Positions 9,059-17,715 of a DNA stretch of 59,413 nt are shown here, piece after piece. Each line of letters begins with the position of its first letter. Position 1 is the first letter of the stretch. The notes under the pieces were generated by a model that saw nothing but the letters and a program-made list of their open reading frames with translations, had not been told where the DNA came from and ran no database searches. A program made the translations under genes and the position numbers. The DNA is taken from positions 1 through 59,413 of the forward strand of contig NZ_ALVZ01000212.1 in the NCBI RefSeq assembly GCF_000332055.1. The letters run 5' to 3'. This DNA comes from Xenococcus sp. PCC 7305. Lineage in GTDB: Bacteria; Cyanobacteriota; Cyanobacteriia; Cyanobacteriales; Xenococcaceae.

Positions 9059-11284
9059 TTTCGTTTGATAAGTAAATTTCAAGCCAGCCCAAGATTGAGT
9101 ATCCAAAGCATAAACATCGCTATTGGGATCGACAATGTCTGGAGAAACAGCACTGGCATCGTTTAAATCTTCTAGAATCTTTCTGACAATTGCTAAGGGC
9201 TCGGTAATATTTAAAATATGGGGGCGAATTAATTTCGCAGTGGGTATTTGCGAAATCAAATTAAGAGTTTTGCTAAAGGGTTTCGTGGAGAAAATTACGT
9301 ACATTTTGGTTATTCCTTGAGACAGAGAGATATCCCATTCCCAAGAATCTACCAGGTGAGGAATAATTGCTTGAGAGTTAGCCGCGATCGCAATGTCCTT
9401 AAGATGAACTAATTTGCCTTCCTCATCGATCTCCTTAGGAATATAAGGCGCCACCAAATGATTTTTGGTATTAACTTCTAGGATCATGCAATAAAGAGTG
9501 CGATCGCTATTGTTTTTAAGCTGTAATTTAATTTCTGATCCCGCAATAAACATCGGAATGTCCATTGCTGCTGTCACAGAAGAATTTGCCGACTTAGATA
9601 CTCTAGAAGTCTGACGAAACAATTTGCTTGAGCTTTCTAATGTTACTGACAAAGGCAACAGTGAAGAAGCCTCATTTACAGTTAATTCTAGTAATTTTTC
9701 AGCTAATAAATTGGCAAATTGAGACTCTAAACGACTAACTGCTGACTTGACCGCTTCATTCTTCTCTCCTAATGTTTTAGGGATAATTGTTCCCGCAACG
9801 CTCAACAAACCATAACCCACATCAGTATCAGTTTTTTGCACCTTACTAAAAAGACAATCCACCGTTTTCCCTTCTGCTACAATTGCTGAAGTAACTGTAT
9901 TCACAGCAGATAATGCACTAGTAACATCAACTCTTTCGATTCTTTCTAAATCATCCAAACCAACAATTAAACCTAAATTCTGAGGGAAAACTCGAATAAC
10001 TTCTTGAACTTCTTGCCCGACCTTGATTGCTGGAGTTGAGTCTGTAGCTTGAACCAGCTGAGTTTTAGCTTTGAGTCCATTACGAGATGATATTTGTAGC
10101 AAATTTTGCCGTGTCAAATCTTGAGATTCACTATTGACATTTAGTGCAAAACAGGAATTATCCCCGTAACTATCAATGATTCCGAGCGGAATTCCTGTAA
10201 GTTGCAGTTGAACAGTTTTTCCATCAATGGCAGATACAAATCCCTCTGCACCATCTAAACTTTCTGAGACAGCATAGTAATTTAGAACAGCTTCTTGAGT
10301 TGAATTACCTTGAAAAGTTGGTTGTTGTAAATTATCGGTGATGGTCGCAACTGTTTCTCCTGCATGCTGCAAGACATTTATGATCTTCGTTCTTGGAGTG
10401 GTTTGCCACAAATGTTGCGTCAAAGCATAGGTAAATAAGCCGGCATTAAAACCGTCCCAAGCTTTTTCTACCGCGATCTGATCCTGAGTCGCAGCAGCTA
10501 ATACAAGCTCAGAACTGGGTAGTGCTTTCAACCCACCTTGTAACCCCCCTGTCGCCAATCTTATTTTGAGAAATTCTTGAAAAGCTAATCCTTCTGGATT
10601 GGGATTATCTCCCATTAATTCACAAGTTCTTATTTTAAAATTTCCCTGCAAAAAGCTTTCTTGAGGACTAAAACTAGCATCTAATACTAACGTGACATTT
10701 TCTGTTGCCAGAGACCGCCCTAAATAAATTAAAGTATCTTTCAGCAGCTCATTACTAGCAGGATCTCCCTTCGTCGGCAAAATACCATCAACAGGAACTA
10801 AACTATCTACTAATTGATAGGATTCTCCTGCTGATAATGGGTTAATGGTTGCAGCTTGAGCTGTAGCCGGAATTTTAACCTGACCTCCATAACCACTAAA
10901 ATGAAAAACCACTACATCACCGGGTTTTGCCTGGGCAGCCAAATGCTCCAAGAAAGCAGATTCAATATTCTCTCTGGTGGCTTGCAAATCAGTCAACTTC
11001 AGAATATCTTCTGTGTTAAATCCAAAACGATTAATTAATAGTTCCTGCTGCAATTCGATATCAGTTAAACAACCAGCTAGATTTTCACATTGTGGATATT
11101 CATTAACCCCAACCAACAGAGCTAGTTTGCGATTAGTCGGGGCAGCTAGAGTTTGCACATAGGGTTGGAGCCATGGTGCTAGTTTCTCACTGTTGCCCAA
11201 TAGAGAAATTCCTGTTTCAGATACTCCTACAGAAAATAAGGCCAATCCAGCCTTTTGCAAAAAAGTTCGACGATTAAGTCCCAT
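9050..11284 (-). CDS. Tat-exported caspase-like protein (Tyr/Ser pseudo-orthocaspase)
   Basis: The 744-residue protein starts with a twin-arginine signal (MGLNRRTFLQKAGLALFSVGV). A caspase-fold p20-like domain follows at about residues 53-330, opening with KLALLVGVNEY. A long beta-rich region and a DUF4384-like C-terminal domain complete it (IKLQLKNNSDRTLYCMILEV). The catalytic His of the usual SGHG loop is Tyr132 (FHFSGYGGQ). The usual DCC nucleophile stretch is Asp202-Ala203-Ser204 (LDASFS). A Tyr/Ser pair in place of His/Cys is known in some cyanobacterial caspase homologues, and proteolysis is then not expected. A role as a periplasmic scaffold or sensor is inference. Confidence 0.85.
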   Translation of the reverse strand: MGLNRRTFLQKAGLALFSVGVSETGISLLGNSEKLAPWLQPYVQTLAAPTNRKLALLVGVNEYPQCENLAGCLTDIELQQELLINRFGFNTEDILKLTDLQATRENIESAFLEHLAAQAKPGDVVVFHFSGYGGQVKIPATAQAATINPLSAGESYQLVDSLVPVDGILPTKGDPASNELLKDTLIYLGRSLATENVTLVLDASFSPQESFLQGNFKIRTCELMGDNPNPEGLAFQEFLKIRLATGGLQGGLKALPSSELVLAAATQDQIAVEKAWDGFNAGLFTYALTQHLWQTTPRTKIINVLQHAGETVATITDNLQQPTFQGNSTQEAVLNYYAVSESLDGAEGFVSAIDGKTVQLQLTGIPLGIIDSYGDNSCFALNVNSESQDLTRQNLLQISSRNGLKAKTQLVQATDSTPAIKVGQEVQEVIRVFPQNLGLIVGLDDLERIERVDVTSALSAVNTVTSAIVAEGKTVDCLFSKVQKTDTDVGYGLLSVAGTIIPKTLGEKNEAVKSAVSRLESQFANLLAEKLLELTVNEASSLLPLSVTLESSSKLFRQTSRVSKSANSSVTAAMDIPMFIAGSEIKLQLKNNSDRTLYCMILEVNTKNHLVAPYIPKEIDEEGKLVHLKDIAIAANSQAIIPHLVDSWEWDISLSQGITKMYVIFSTKPFSKTLNLISQIPTAKLIRPHILNITEPLAIVRKILEDLNDASAVSPDIVDPNSDVYALDTQSWAGLKFTYQTKKG

Positions 11285-11373
11285 GTTGTGACAATGACAT
11301 TGAGATGTTAGCTATCAGATTATCAGGAATAGAGTCTTGTTTGTTGATCTCAAAGAAAAAGTTATTCAATTAA

Positions 11374-11405
11374 AAACCCCTCCTTAAGTTAACTTAAGAA
11401 GGGAT
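11374..11405 (-). terminator. Intrinsic terminator of sat
   Basis: On the minus strand CCCTTCTTAAG and CTTAAGGAGGG form an 11-bp stem with one imperfect pair around a TTAA loop. GTTTTTAA follows immediately. It lies about 40 bp after the sat stop codon. Confidence 0.85.
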
Positions 11406-11445
11406 AGGACAGACTCAAGAAAAGAACTGCTGTCTTGATTAAAGT

Positions 11446-12618
11446 CTAGGATTCAATTTTCATCGCTTTTGCCAATTCTGCTGCAACTTTGGGACGAGAG
11501 AATTGTGCAGGAGGAATTTCACCCTTCCGCAACATAGCTCTGACTTTAGTCCCAGATAAGTGAATACGATCTTCTTTGGTTGCGGGGCTAGTTTTGGAAG
11601 TAGCCATTTGTTCAGTTACTTTACAGTAAAAAGCATGCTCGAATTTCAAAGGAATAATCCCCAATTCCCCAGGCTTAAACTCTTCAAAAATATGCTGAGC
11701 ATCATAGGTTCCATAGTAATCTCCAACTCCCGCATGGTCACGGCCAACGATAAAGTGAGTACAACCGTAGTTTCTGCGAATCAAGGCGTGGAAAATAGCT
11801 TCTCTAGGCCCGGCATAGCGCATTGCTGAAGGGTTAATTGCGAGCACAACACGATCTTTAGGAAAATAATTTTCCATCATGATTTCATAACAACGCATTC
11901 TTACATCAGCAGGAATATCATCGCTTTTCGTGGCACCAACTAGAGGATGTAAGAATAAGCCATCAACAATTTCTAAAGCACATTTGATAATGTATTCATG
12001 GGCACGATGGATGGGATTACGAGTTTGAAATCCGACTACAGAGTTCCAACCTCTTTCTCTAAAGGCAGCTCTAGATGCCGCAGGATCGATTTGATAGTTA
12101 GGGAATAGAGGATGAGCAGCTCTTTCTAATAACCAAACGGGGCCAGCTAAATTAACTTCGCCTTGTTCGTAAATTACTTTTACTCCAGGATGGGCTTCTT
12201 CCTCTGTCCGATAAACATTTTTGGCTTCATGTTTTTTGTCGTAGGTATATTTTTCGGTTAGTTCTAATACCCCAACAAAGTTGCCACTAGGATCATCCAA
12301 CCGCACCAACGAACCTTCTTTTAGAGGTGCTGCCACTTCCTGGCTCACAGAAAGAGTGACGGGAATTGCCCAGGCAGCACCGCTGGCCATATGCATTTCA
12401 TTAACTACGCCTTGGTAGTCATTTTGACTCATGAACCCACTGATCGGGCTGAAGCCTCCAATGGCAATCATTACCAAATCAGAAGTCGCTCTTTTGTCTA
12501 GTTGAACTCTAGGTAAAGAGTCTGCTTGAGCTAAAAATTCTGCTTTTTGTTCTGGGGTCGCAATACGGTTGATCAAAGTACCACCGTGAGGTGTGATCGT
12601 ATCTTTATTTTGACTCAT
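11446..12618 (-). CDS. sat: Sulfate adenylyltransferase (ATP sulfurylase)
   Basis: The enzyme activates sulfate to adenosine 5'-phosphosulfate, the first step of assimilatory sulfate reduction. The 390-residue protein is the single-polypeptide Sat/MET3 type with no APS-kinase domain. It shows the nucleotide-binding [12 protein letters not shown] motif, [12 protein letters not shown], and a late [17 protein letters not shown] segment. A clear terminator follows the gene, and the divergent peroxiredoxin gene begins about 155 bp upstream. cysK, which uses the resulting sulfide, lies at 45.4 kb. Confidence 0.96.
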   Translation of the reverse strand: MSQNKDTITPHGGTLINRIATPEQKAEFLAQADSLPRVQLDKRATSDLVMIAIGGFSPISGFMSQNDYQGVVNEMHMASGAAWAIPVTLSVSQEVAAPLKEGSLVRLDDPSGNFVGVLELTEKYTYDKKHEAKNVYRTEEEAHPGVKVIYEQGEVNLAGPVWLLERAAHPLFPNYQIDPAASRAAFRERGWNSVVGFQTRNPIHRAHEYIIKCALEIVDGLFLHPLVGATKSDDIPADVRMRCYEIMMENYFPKDRVVLAINPSAMRYAGPREAIFHALIRRNYGCTHFIVGRDHAGVGDYYGTYDAQHIFEEFKPGELGIIPLKFEHAFYCKVTEQMATSKTSPATKEDRIHLSGTKVRAMLRKGEIPPAQFSRPKVAAELAKAMKIES

Positions 12619-12775
12619 ATGTATTTATTTTAATCTTAACTTTTGAGCATCGATTCTAACAAACTACTTCAAAAAATGATGTTCTGCTGTAATTTTCAAT
12701 GTAATTTTTTTCTTACAATTGAGTATTGCAAAACTAAGTGTTAACTTATGTTAAGTAAAGCATATTTATGTACTA

Positions 12776-13327
12776 ATGAAACGTAGAACTTGCATTAAAT
12801 TTCTTCTAACTATTTGTTTATCTTTGCTAACTTTTGGGAGCTTTTCCCCAACAGCTTTAGCCTTAGGTGGGCCTCAGCCTTCTTTGGATGAACTAGCCCC
12901 CGAATTCACTTTGCCGACAAATGTTGGAGATGGCATGATTTCTCTTAGTGACTATCGAGGTCAATGGGTTGTTTTATATTTTTATCCCCAGGATTTCACC
13001 TCTGGTTGCACCATCGAAGCTCGTCGTTTTCAACAAGATTTCCCCAAATATCAAGAAAAAAATATTCAGATTCTTGGGGTAAGTGTTGACGATGTAGATT
13101 CTCATAGAGAATTTTGTGATGCTGAAGGGTTGAAGTTTCCTCTATTAGCTGATACTGATGGTTCAGTGAGTAAAGCCTACGGCTCATGGCTAGGAATTTC
13201 TTCGCTGCGTCATACTTATTTGATAGATCCTGATGGTGTTTTGCGGAAGATATTTTTAGGTGTTAATCCTAATCGTCATAGTCAGGAAGTATTGACCAGT
13301 TTGGAGAAGTTGAAAATTAAAACTTGA
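12776..13327 (+). CDS. Exported peroxiredoxin (BCP/PrxQ family)
   Basis: This 183-residue thiol peroxidase probably reduces H2O2 or alkyl peroxides outside the cytoplasm. An N-terminal signal peptide ends around Ala-Leu-Ala (residues 28-30). The AhpC/TSA fold follows from about residue 35 (LAPEFTLP). The peroxidatic Cys78 lies in FTSGCTIEAR. The PrxQ resolving Cys five residues later is Arg83, so the partner must be Cys114 (REFCDAEG) or an external thiol. Export to the thylakoid lumen or periplasm is inferred from the signal peptide. The small-RNA-like unit lies just downstream on the same strand. Confidence 0.88.
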   Translation: MKRRTCIKFLLTICLSLLTFGSFSPTALALGGPQPSLDELAPEFTLPTNVGDGMISLSDYRGQWVVLYFYPQDFTSGCTIEARRFQQDFPKYQEKNIQILGVSVDDVDSHREFCDAEGLKFPLLADTDGSVSKAYGSWLGISSLRHTYLIDPDGVLRKIFLGVNPNRHSQEVLTSLEKLKIKT

Positions 13328-13390
13328 AAATTGCTTACCTAAGCATTAGCAATGAACTGAAGAGTATTTTTATTAAACAGTAATTGACTA

Positions 13391-13447
13391 TGACAATCTG
13401 CAAAGTGTCACAACAGATTGACAAATACAGGAGAGAATCCCTATTAT
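13391..13447 (+). promoter_or_regulatory. Strong promoter with an overlapping inverted-repeat operator
   Basis: TTGACA (13418-13423), an 18-bp spacer and TATTAT (13442-13447) form a near-consensus sigma-70-type promoter. An inverted repeat TGACAATCTG (13391-13400) / CAGATTGACA (13414-13423), matching at 9 of 10 positions, covers the -35 box. This suggests a dimeric regulator controls the unit. The sequence does not look like a clear NtcA (GTA-N8-TAC) or Fur box. Confidence 0.6.
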
Positions 13448-13454
13448 ATTAATT

Positions 13455-13527
13455 GTGTGTGAGGAGTAAGTGTAAAAGAGAAAGGTTTTGGGGTCGAAAC
13501 ACGGAAAGACTCCCAGAACCTTTTTCT
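13455..13527 (+). ncRNA. Candidate small regulatory RNA with its own promoter and terminator
   Basis: The predicted transcript starts near 13455, seven bases after the -10 box. It has a single-stranded purine-rich 5' end (GUGUGUGAGGAGU), a short A-rich linker, then a terminator hairpin. The stem pairs AAAGGTTTTGGGGTC (13481-13495) with GACTCCCAGAACCTTT (13508-13523) with one bulge and one G-U pair. The loop is GAAACACGGAAA, and a U-rich tail follows. The 5' segment contains GUGUGAGGAGU, an exact complement of the published Yfr1 core ACUCCUCACAC. No coding frame longer than a few codons fits. Size is about 73 nt. It could alternatively be a terminator plus leader for neighbouring genes. I do not recognise it as a named sRNA family. 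Confidence 0.6.
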
Positions 13528-13682
13528 TTTGTTTTTATCGTTGCAAACTCTGCTATTCCTCATAAACTCTAAATGCATAAATAAGCTAGTCAAGGCCAAA
13601 ATCTTGCCGAACTTTGCTACCCTTAATTAGTTTCTGGTTTTTTTGGTACAATTGAACTTAGTAATTTGGAGTACCCAATTAT

Positions 13683-14201
13683 ATGAATAGTTGTGTTTTG
13701 ATGGCTCAAATCGTTAGTGATCCCGAATTACGTCAGACTCAAGACGGAACTAATGTTGCTAATATGCTGGTTGAATTTGCAGGCTCACGACCAGAAGATC
13801 CTCCATCAAAGCTTCGAGTTGTCGGTTGGGGAGGTTTGGCAGAGGAAATTAGTCAGCAATATAAGACTGGCGATCGCGTCATCATTGATGGTCGTTTGTC
13901 GATGAATTTGATAGATATGCCTGAAGGATATAAGGAAAAGCGGGCTGAATTGGTGATTTCGCGAATTTTTCCCATGGATGCCAATGCTCAAAGTTTCTCC
14001 ACCACGACAGCCTCGAATGTTTCGCAACAAGCTGCTTCCAATTCCCAGTCCAAGATAGTTAATCCAGAACCTGTGCGTGTTGCCCAACCTAAACCAACCA
14101 GCACTAATGTTGCCCGCCCGACTAAAGTCGCAGCAACGCCCCCTGCCGAATCTGCTCCTGGAAATTATACCGACGAGCAACTGGATGATATTCCTTTCTA
14201 A
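13683..14201 (+). CDS. ssb: Single-stranded DNA-binding protein
   Basis: The 172-residue protein coats single-stranded DNA during replication and repair. An OB-fold covers residues 1-105 (NSCVLMAQIVSDPELRQTQDG, then KLRVVGWGGLAEE and GDRVIIDGRL). An Ala/Thr/Gln/Pro-rich linker follows. The tail ends in LDDIPF, the acidic tip that recruits replication and repair partners. The protein differs somewhat from enteric SSB, as is usual for the cyanobacterial form. A heptamer repeat begins five bases after the stop, and murE converges on it. Confidence 0.9.
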   Translation: MNSCVLMAQIVSDPELRQTQDGTNVANMLVEFAGSRPEDPPSKLRVVGWGGLAEEISQQYKTGDRVIIDGRLSMNLIDMPEGYKEKRAELVISRIFPMDANAQSFSTTTASNVSQQAASNSQSKIVNPEPVRVAQPKPTSTNVARPTKVAATPPAESAPGNYTDEQLDDIPF

Positions 14202-14205
14202 GAAG

Positions 14206-14230
14206 AAGGTGTTAGGTGTTAGGTTTTAGG
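14206..14230. repeat. Heptameric tandem repeat (TTAGGTG)n after ssb
   Basis: Copies of GGTGTTA and GGTTTTA lie between the convergent ssb and murE genes. The same units recur at 41371-41401 and 45271-45309. Confidence 0.75.
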
Positions 14231-14243
14231 CAAATCATCTTCT

Positions 14244-15734
14244 TTAGTGGCAACGTGTTTTTAACGCTTCCCTAGCTTGTTCGCGATCGTCGAAATGAAT
14301 TTTTTCTGTGCCTAAAATCTGATAGTCCTCATGTCCTTTTCCCGCAATTAAAACTCCATCTCCCGAGACAGCTTGACTAATCGCTGTTGCAATAGCTGCT
14401 GCTCGATCGCCAATTACCAAAGGTTCAATGGTTTCCGGAATCCCTGCTACCACATCCTCAAGGATCTTTTGGGGATTTTCTGTTCGCGGATTATCTGAGG
14501 TGACCACCACCATATCCGCAAGTTCAGCGGCAATTTGACCCATCAAGGGGCGTTTTGTGCGATCGCGATCGCCACCGCAACCAAAGACACAAATAGTTTT
14601 TCCCGAGACAAAAGGACGAGCTGCTTTCAGTAAATTCTCCAAACTATCAGGAGTATGGGCATAATCAACAATCACACTAATATCTTGGGTGTCTTGGATT
14701 TGAACTCTTTCCATTCTGCCAGGAACCCCCGAAAATTGAGGCAGAGTTGCTGCCACCACTGATAGCTTAACTTCTAAATGGAGCACTGCACCCACCGCAG
14801 CTAACAGATTAGCCAAATTAAATTGACCTACCAAAGGAGAAGTAAAAGGAATTTCGCCAGCAGGACTATGCAAAATGCCACTAACTCCATTAGCTTGATA
14901 ATTTAAATCACTAGTGTATAAATCCGCCTCAGGATTACTAATGCTATAACTCCAAACTTTTTCAGGAGCTAATTGCTCAATTAATCTTTGACCATAGGGA
15001 TCGTCGAGATTGATAATTGCTTTTCCCTGTAAATATTCGGGACTAAATAACAAAGCTTTAGCTTGGAAATAATCCTCCATATTCTCGTGATAATCTAAAT
15101 GATCTTGAGTCAGATTAGTAAATACAGCAATTTCAAAACCACAGTTTTTCACTCTACCTTGAGCCAAAGCATGGGAGCTGACTTCCATTGCTGCATATTG
15201 ACTTCCTGCGGCTACGGCCGATGCTAATTGTGCCTGTAAATCTGCGGCAAAAGGAGTTGTATGAATTGCGGTTTCTTGATAACCTTGCCAGCGAGTATAC
15301 AGAGTTCCAAGTAGGGCCGTCGGTAATTGAGACTGTACCAAGAAATATTCAATCAAATGAGAAGTAGTGGTTTTGCCGTTAGTACCCGTAACACCCACCA
15401 TTTTGAGTTTTTGAGCCGGATAATCATAAAAAGCAGCCGCAATTGCAGCGCAAGTGTCTATCATATTCTCAGTGGTGAGCAGACAATCATTAGCTGTTGG
15501 CGGTTTTTTCGTTGCAGCACTGGTTGTTACTAAGGCCGCGATCGCGCCAGATGCGATCGCACTTTGCCAAAATTCTCCACCATCAACTCTAGTTCCAGGC
15601 ATACCAATAAATAAATCTCCCTGCTTACAGGCATGGGAATTGGTACATAATCCAGTAACTTCTTGATCTAATGTGGAATTGTTAATAGATGGTTGAATAT
15701 TGGCTACCTTGGCTAATAATTCTCGAAGTTTCAT
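14244..15734 (-). CDS. murE: UDP-MurNAc-tripeptide synthetase (meso-DAP ligase)
   Basis: MurE adds the third amino acid to the peptidoglycan stem peptide in the cytoplasm. The 496-residue protein has the Mur-ligase ATP loop GVTGTNGKTTT. Its SDNPRTENP motif matches the DNPR signature for meso-diaminopimelate rather than lysine. FGCGGDRDRTKRP and a GKGHEDYQ segment close the active site. The ATG at 15734 (MKLRELL) is chosen because the alternative, a TTG at 15758, adds only eight atypical residues. The neighbouring glutaredoxin gene is 57 bp upstream on the same strand. Confidence 0.95.
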   Translation of the reverse strand: MKLRELLAKVANIQPSINNSTLDQEVTGLCTNSHACKQGDLFIGMPGTRVDGGEFWQSAIASGAIAALVTTSAATKKPPTANDCLLTTENMIDTCAAIAAAFYDYPAQKLKMVGVTGTNGKTTTSHLIEYFLVQSQLPTALLGTLYTRWQGYQETAIHTTPFAADLQAQLASAVAAGSQYAAMEVSSHALAQGRVKNCGFEIAVFTNLTQDHLDYHENMEDYFQAKALLFSPEYLQGKAIINLDDPYGQRLIEQLAPEKVWSYSISNPEADLYTSDLNYQANGVSGILHSPAGEIPFTSPLVGQFNLANLLAAVGAVLHLEVKLSVVAATLPQFSGVPGRMERVQIQDTQDISVIVDYAHTPDSLENLLKAARPFVSGKTICVFGCGGDRDRTKRPLMGQIAAELADMVVVTSDNPRTENPQKILEDVVAGIPETIEPLVIGDRAAAIATAISQAVSGDGVLIAGKGHEDYQILGTEKIHFDDREQAREALKTRCH

Positions 15735-15791
15735 AGTAGTTACAGTTGTCAGAAGCAAGCGACTTTCGACTCTATTTTGCCTCTAGTTTTA

Positions 15792-16055
15792 TTAGATATT
15801 AATTAAATATTTCTGTAACATTTGCTCTAATTTTTTAATGGTTGCTCGGGGCGGAAGACGGGGCAACGGTTTTTCTCCCTGAGATAATTGCTGGCAAAGC
15901 ACGGGAACTTCGTATTCATAGGCAGCAAACCAATCATCACGGGTGGTAATATCACGAATTTCTAGGTCAAAATCGATATTTGTCACTTGCTCTAATTTTT
16001 CCTGTAATCCTTCGCAAAGATGGCAGCCAGGTTTGCTGTACAAAATTAAATTCAT
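15792..16055 (-). CDS. Glutaredoxin-family thiol protein
   Basis: This 87-residue thioredoxin-fold protein has the redox motif Cys-His-Leu-Cys near residues 11-14 (YSKPGCHLCEG) and a cis-Pro strand YEVPVLC. It fits the small DUF836/glutaredoxin-like family rather than classical CPYC glutaredoxin. The likely role is thiol-disulfide exchange in the cytoplasm, with an unknown partner. It sits between the rpsA terminator and murE, so it may share a transcript with murE. Confidence 0.82.
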   Translation of the reverse strand: MNLILYSKPGCHLCEGLQEKLEQVTNIDFDLEIRDITTRDDWFAAYEYEVPVLCQQLSQGEKPLPRLPPRATIKKLEQMLQKYLINI

Positions 16056-16078
16056 GATATTTTCCTCTGGAAGTAGAC

Positions 16079-16103
16079 ATAAAAAAAGAGGGGTTTAACC
16101 CTC
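16079..16103 (-). terminator. Intrinsic terminator of rpsA
   Basis: On the minus strand GAGGG, then TTAAAC, then CCCTC form a compact hairpin followed by TTTTTTTA. It lies about 75 bp beyond the rpsA stop and before the glutaredoxin gene. Confidence 0.85.
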
Positions 16104-16176
16104 ATTATATTTTTAATGGCGAACTAAAAGTTCTACGCTGAGAATATCAAATTGAGCTTAAAATAAAATCCCGAAT

Positions 16177-17271
16177 TTAATCTTCCACTGCACCCGCTAG
16201 TTCCACTTCTGGCTCTGACTCGGCAACAGTTTCCTCAGCCGTCGCTGCAATTTCAGCAGTCGCTGCAATTTCTTCGGTTACGACTTCTTCTTCTTCTTCT
16301 GTGGCAGGAGGAATCTCATCTGCGGCAGTCGGAGCACTAGCATCCATTTCCTCAAGAGTTAGACCTTGAGCTTCTGCTAATAATTTTCTGCGGTATCTCT
16401 CGGCCATTTCCTCGGCCTTCTCAAATACTAGCTCCCGATTTTTGAGCATATCTCCTGATTCGGGCTCTAATTGTTTTGTAGATAGAGAAATACGACCTCT
16501 TTCCGCATCCAAGTCGATGATCATTACTTTCAACTCATCGTTAACGTTGAATACACTATGAGGAGTGTCAATATGATCATGGGATATTTCTGAAATATGA
16601 AGTAGTCCGCTAACTCCACCAATATCGATGAAAGCACCATAAGGTTTGATTCCTCTGACAGAACCAACCACAACTTGACCCACTTCCAAGCCATTCATCT
16701 TACGCTCTACCAAAGCACGACGATGACTCAATACCAGACGATTACGCTCCTCATCTACTTCCAAAAACTTCAGAGGCAAATCTTCTCCAACCAAATCTTC
16801 TTTAGCTTCTCTAGCACTAATATGAGAGCCAGGAATAAAGCCGCGCAGACCTTCAATTCTGACGAGTGCTCCACCGCGATTGGTCGCAAAAACATTAGAG
16901 CGAACAGTTGCATCTTCCTGTTGTAGCTGTCTAACTCGTTCCCAAGCACGCATATATTCAATGCGACGAATAGAAAGAGTTAATTGACCATCTTCATTCT
17001 CATCAGTGAGAATAAAAAACTCTCTGGTTTCATTGGCTTGTAATACTTCTACTGGGTCATCAACTCGATTGATAGACATTTCCTGGATGGGGATGTAGGC
17101 TGCTGTTTTGGCACCGATGTCAATCAGAGCCCCCCTTGGTTCCATGCTAAATACTGTTCCTGCCACCACATCACCAGGACTGAAATGGTAGTCGTATTTA
17201 TCGAGTAATGCGGCGAAATCTTCGTGAGTGAAACCAATATCTTTTGTACTATTTACTTGCTGATTGACCAT
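16177..17271 (-). CDS. rpsA: 30S ribosomal protein S1
   Basis: S1 helps bind mRNA to the 30S subunit. This 364-residue cyanobacterial form has three S1 OB repeats, at about residues 34-103 (GDVVAGTVFSMEPRGALIDIG), 120-186 and 203-272 (GQVVVGSVRGIKPYGAFIDIG). Escherichia coli S1 has six. The C-terminus is a Glu/Ala/Thr-rich acidic tail with EIAATAE repeats. It is transcribed alone from a 440-bp upstream region and ends at a clear hairpin terminator. Confidence 0.95.
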   Translation of the reverse strand: MVNQQVNSTKDIGFTHEDFAALLDKYDYHFSPGDVVAGTVFSMEPRGALIDIGAKTAAYIPIQEMSINRVDDPVEVLQANETREFFILTDENEDGQLTLSIRRIEYMRAWERVRQLQQEDATVRSNVFATNRGGALVRIEGLRGFIPGSHISAREAKEDLVGEDLPLKFLEVDEERNRLVLSHRRALVERKMNGLEVGQVVVGSVRGIKPYGAFIDIGGVSGLLHISEISHDHIDTPHSVFNVNDELKVMIIDLDAERGRISLSTKQLEPESGDMLKNRELVFEKAEEMAERYRRKLLAEAQGLTLEEMDASAPTAADEIPPATEEEEEVVTEEIAATAEIAATAEETVAESEPEVELAGAVED

Positions 17272-17715
17272 GTGCTTTAGTTTTCCTTGTTTTTTTATAT
17301 CTCCTTGGTTAACGTGCCTCCTAAATTGATGTACACTCTCAACGAAGTATTGTGTAGTCTACACCCGCATCCATTGAGCTGCGATCTCACAAAGTCAAAG
17401 GAAGCATCGTCGTATTTTAAAGCTCACACCTTGGCAGACAAATTATCTCCAAATTTAGATTGCTTTTACGACGTGTTTTCTCTGACCGAAGGCGAGGCGC
17501 TGCGCGAGCGCGCTAGCGATTCTAAATGCTATGTAAACATAATAGCTACTAGAATTACCACGCTTTTAGGGTCGTTTTGCTTTAGAGCAATAATCCATTA
17601 GAATATTGTAGCTTCTTCTGGAGGCTACATAGATTAAATTTTGCAATTTTTCTCAGTAATTCTCGGAGTTATATTTATATATAGTAACTACAAATAATCG
17701 GAAAAATAGTAAAAG
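17272..17715. other. Non-coding region between rpsA and nrdR
   Basis: The region probably holds the rpsA promoter. It contains a GC-rich palindromic segment at 17488-17523 (GAGGCGCTGCGCGAGCGCGCTAGC split around its centre) that resembles the dispersed short palindromes of cyanobacteria. A hairpin TGTAGCTTC/GAGGCTACA lies at 17607-17629. An apparent 104-codon plus-strand frame here runs through the palindrome and has no family features, so I do not call it a gene. Confidence 0.5.

Larger units (their letters stand above)
13328..13682. other. Non-coding region between peroxiredoxin and ssb genes
   Basis: The region holds the promoter, operator-like repeat and small-RNA candidate described separately. 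The remaining 150 bp before ssb are AT-rich and contain a possible ssb promoter, with TTGAAC near 13652. No protein-coding frame is convincing. Confidence 0.6.

Noticed and set aside
13391-13447. NtcA or Fur binding site in the small-RNA promoter
   Set aside because: There is no GTA-N8-TAC at the right distance and no GATAAT-type Fur repeat; the inverted repeat is TGACAATCTG-like.
13440-13540. Yfr1 gene on the minus strand, because ACTCCTCACAC reads there
   Set aside because: Yfr1 has its motif between two hairpins and ends in a terminator. On the minus strand no hairpin or U-tract follows the motif, whereas promoter and terminator both point to the plus strand.
17287-17601. 104-codon plus-strand frame upstream of rpsA
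   Set aside because: It runs through a palindromic repeat, has no domain signature and no Shine-Dalgarno, and overlaps the rpsA promoter region.
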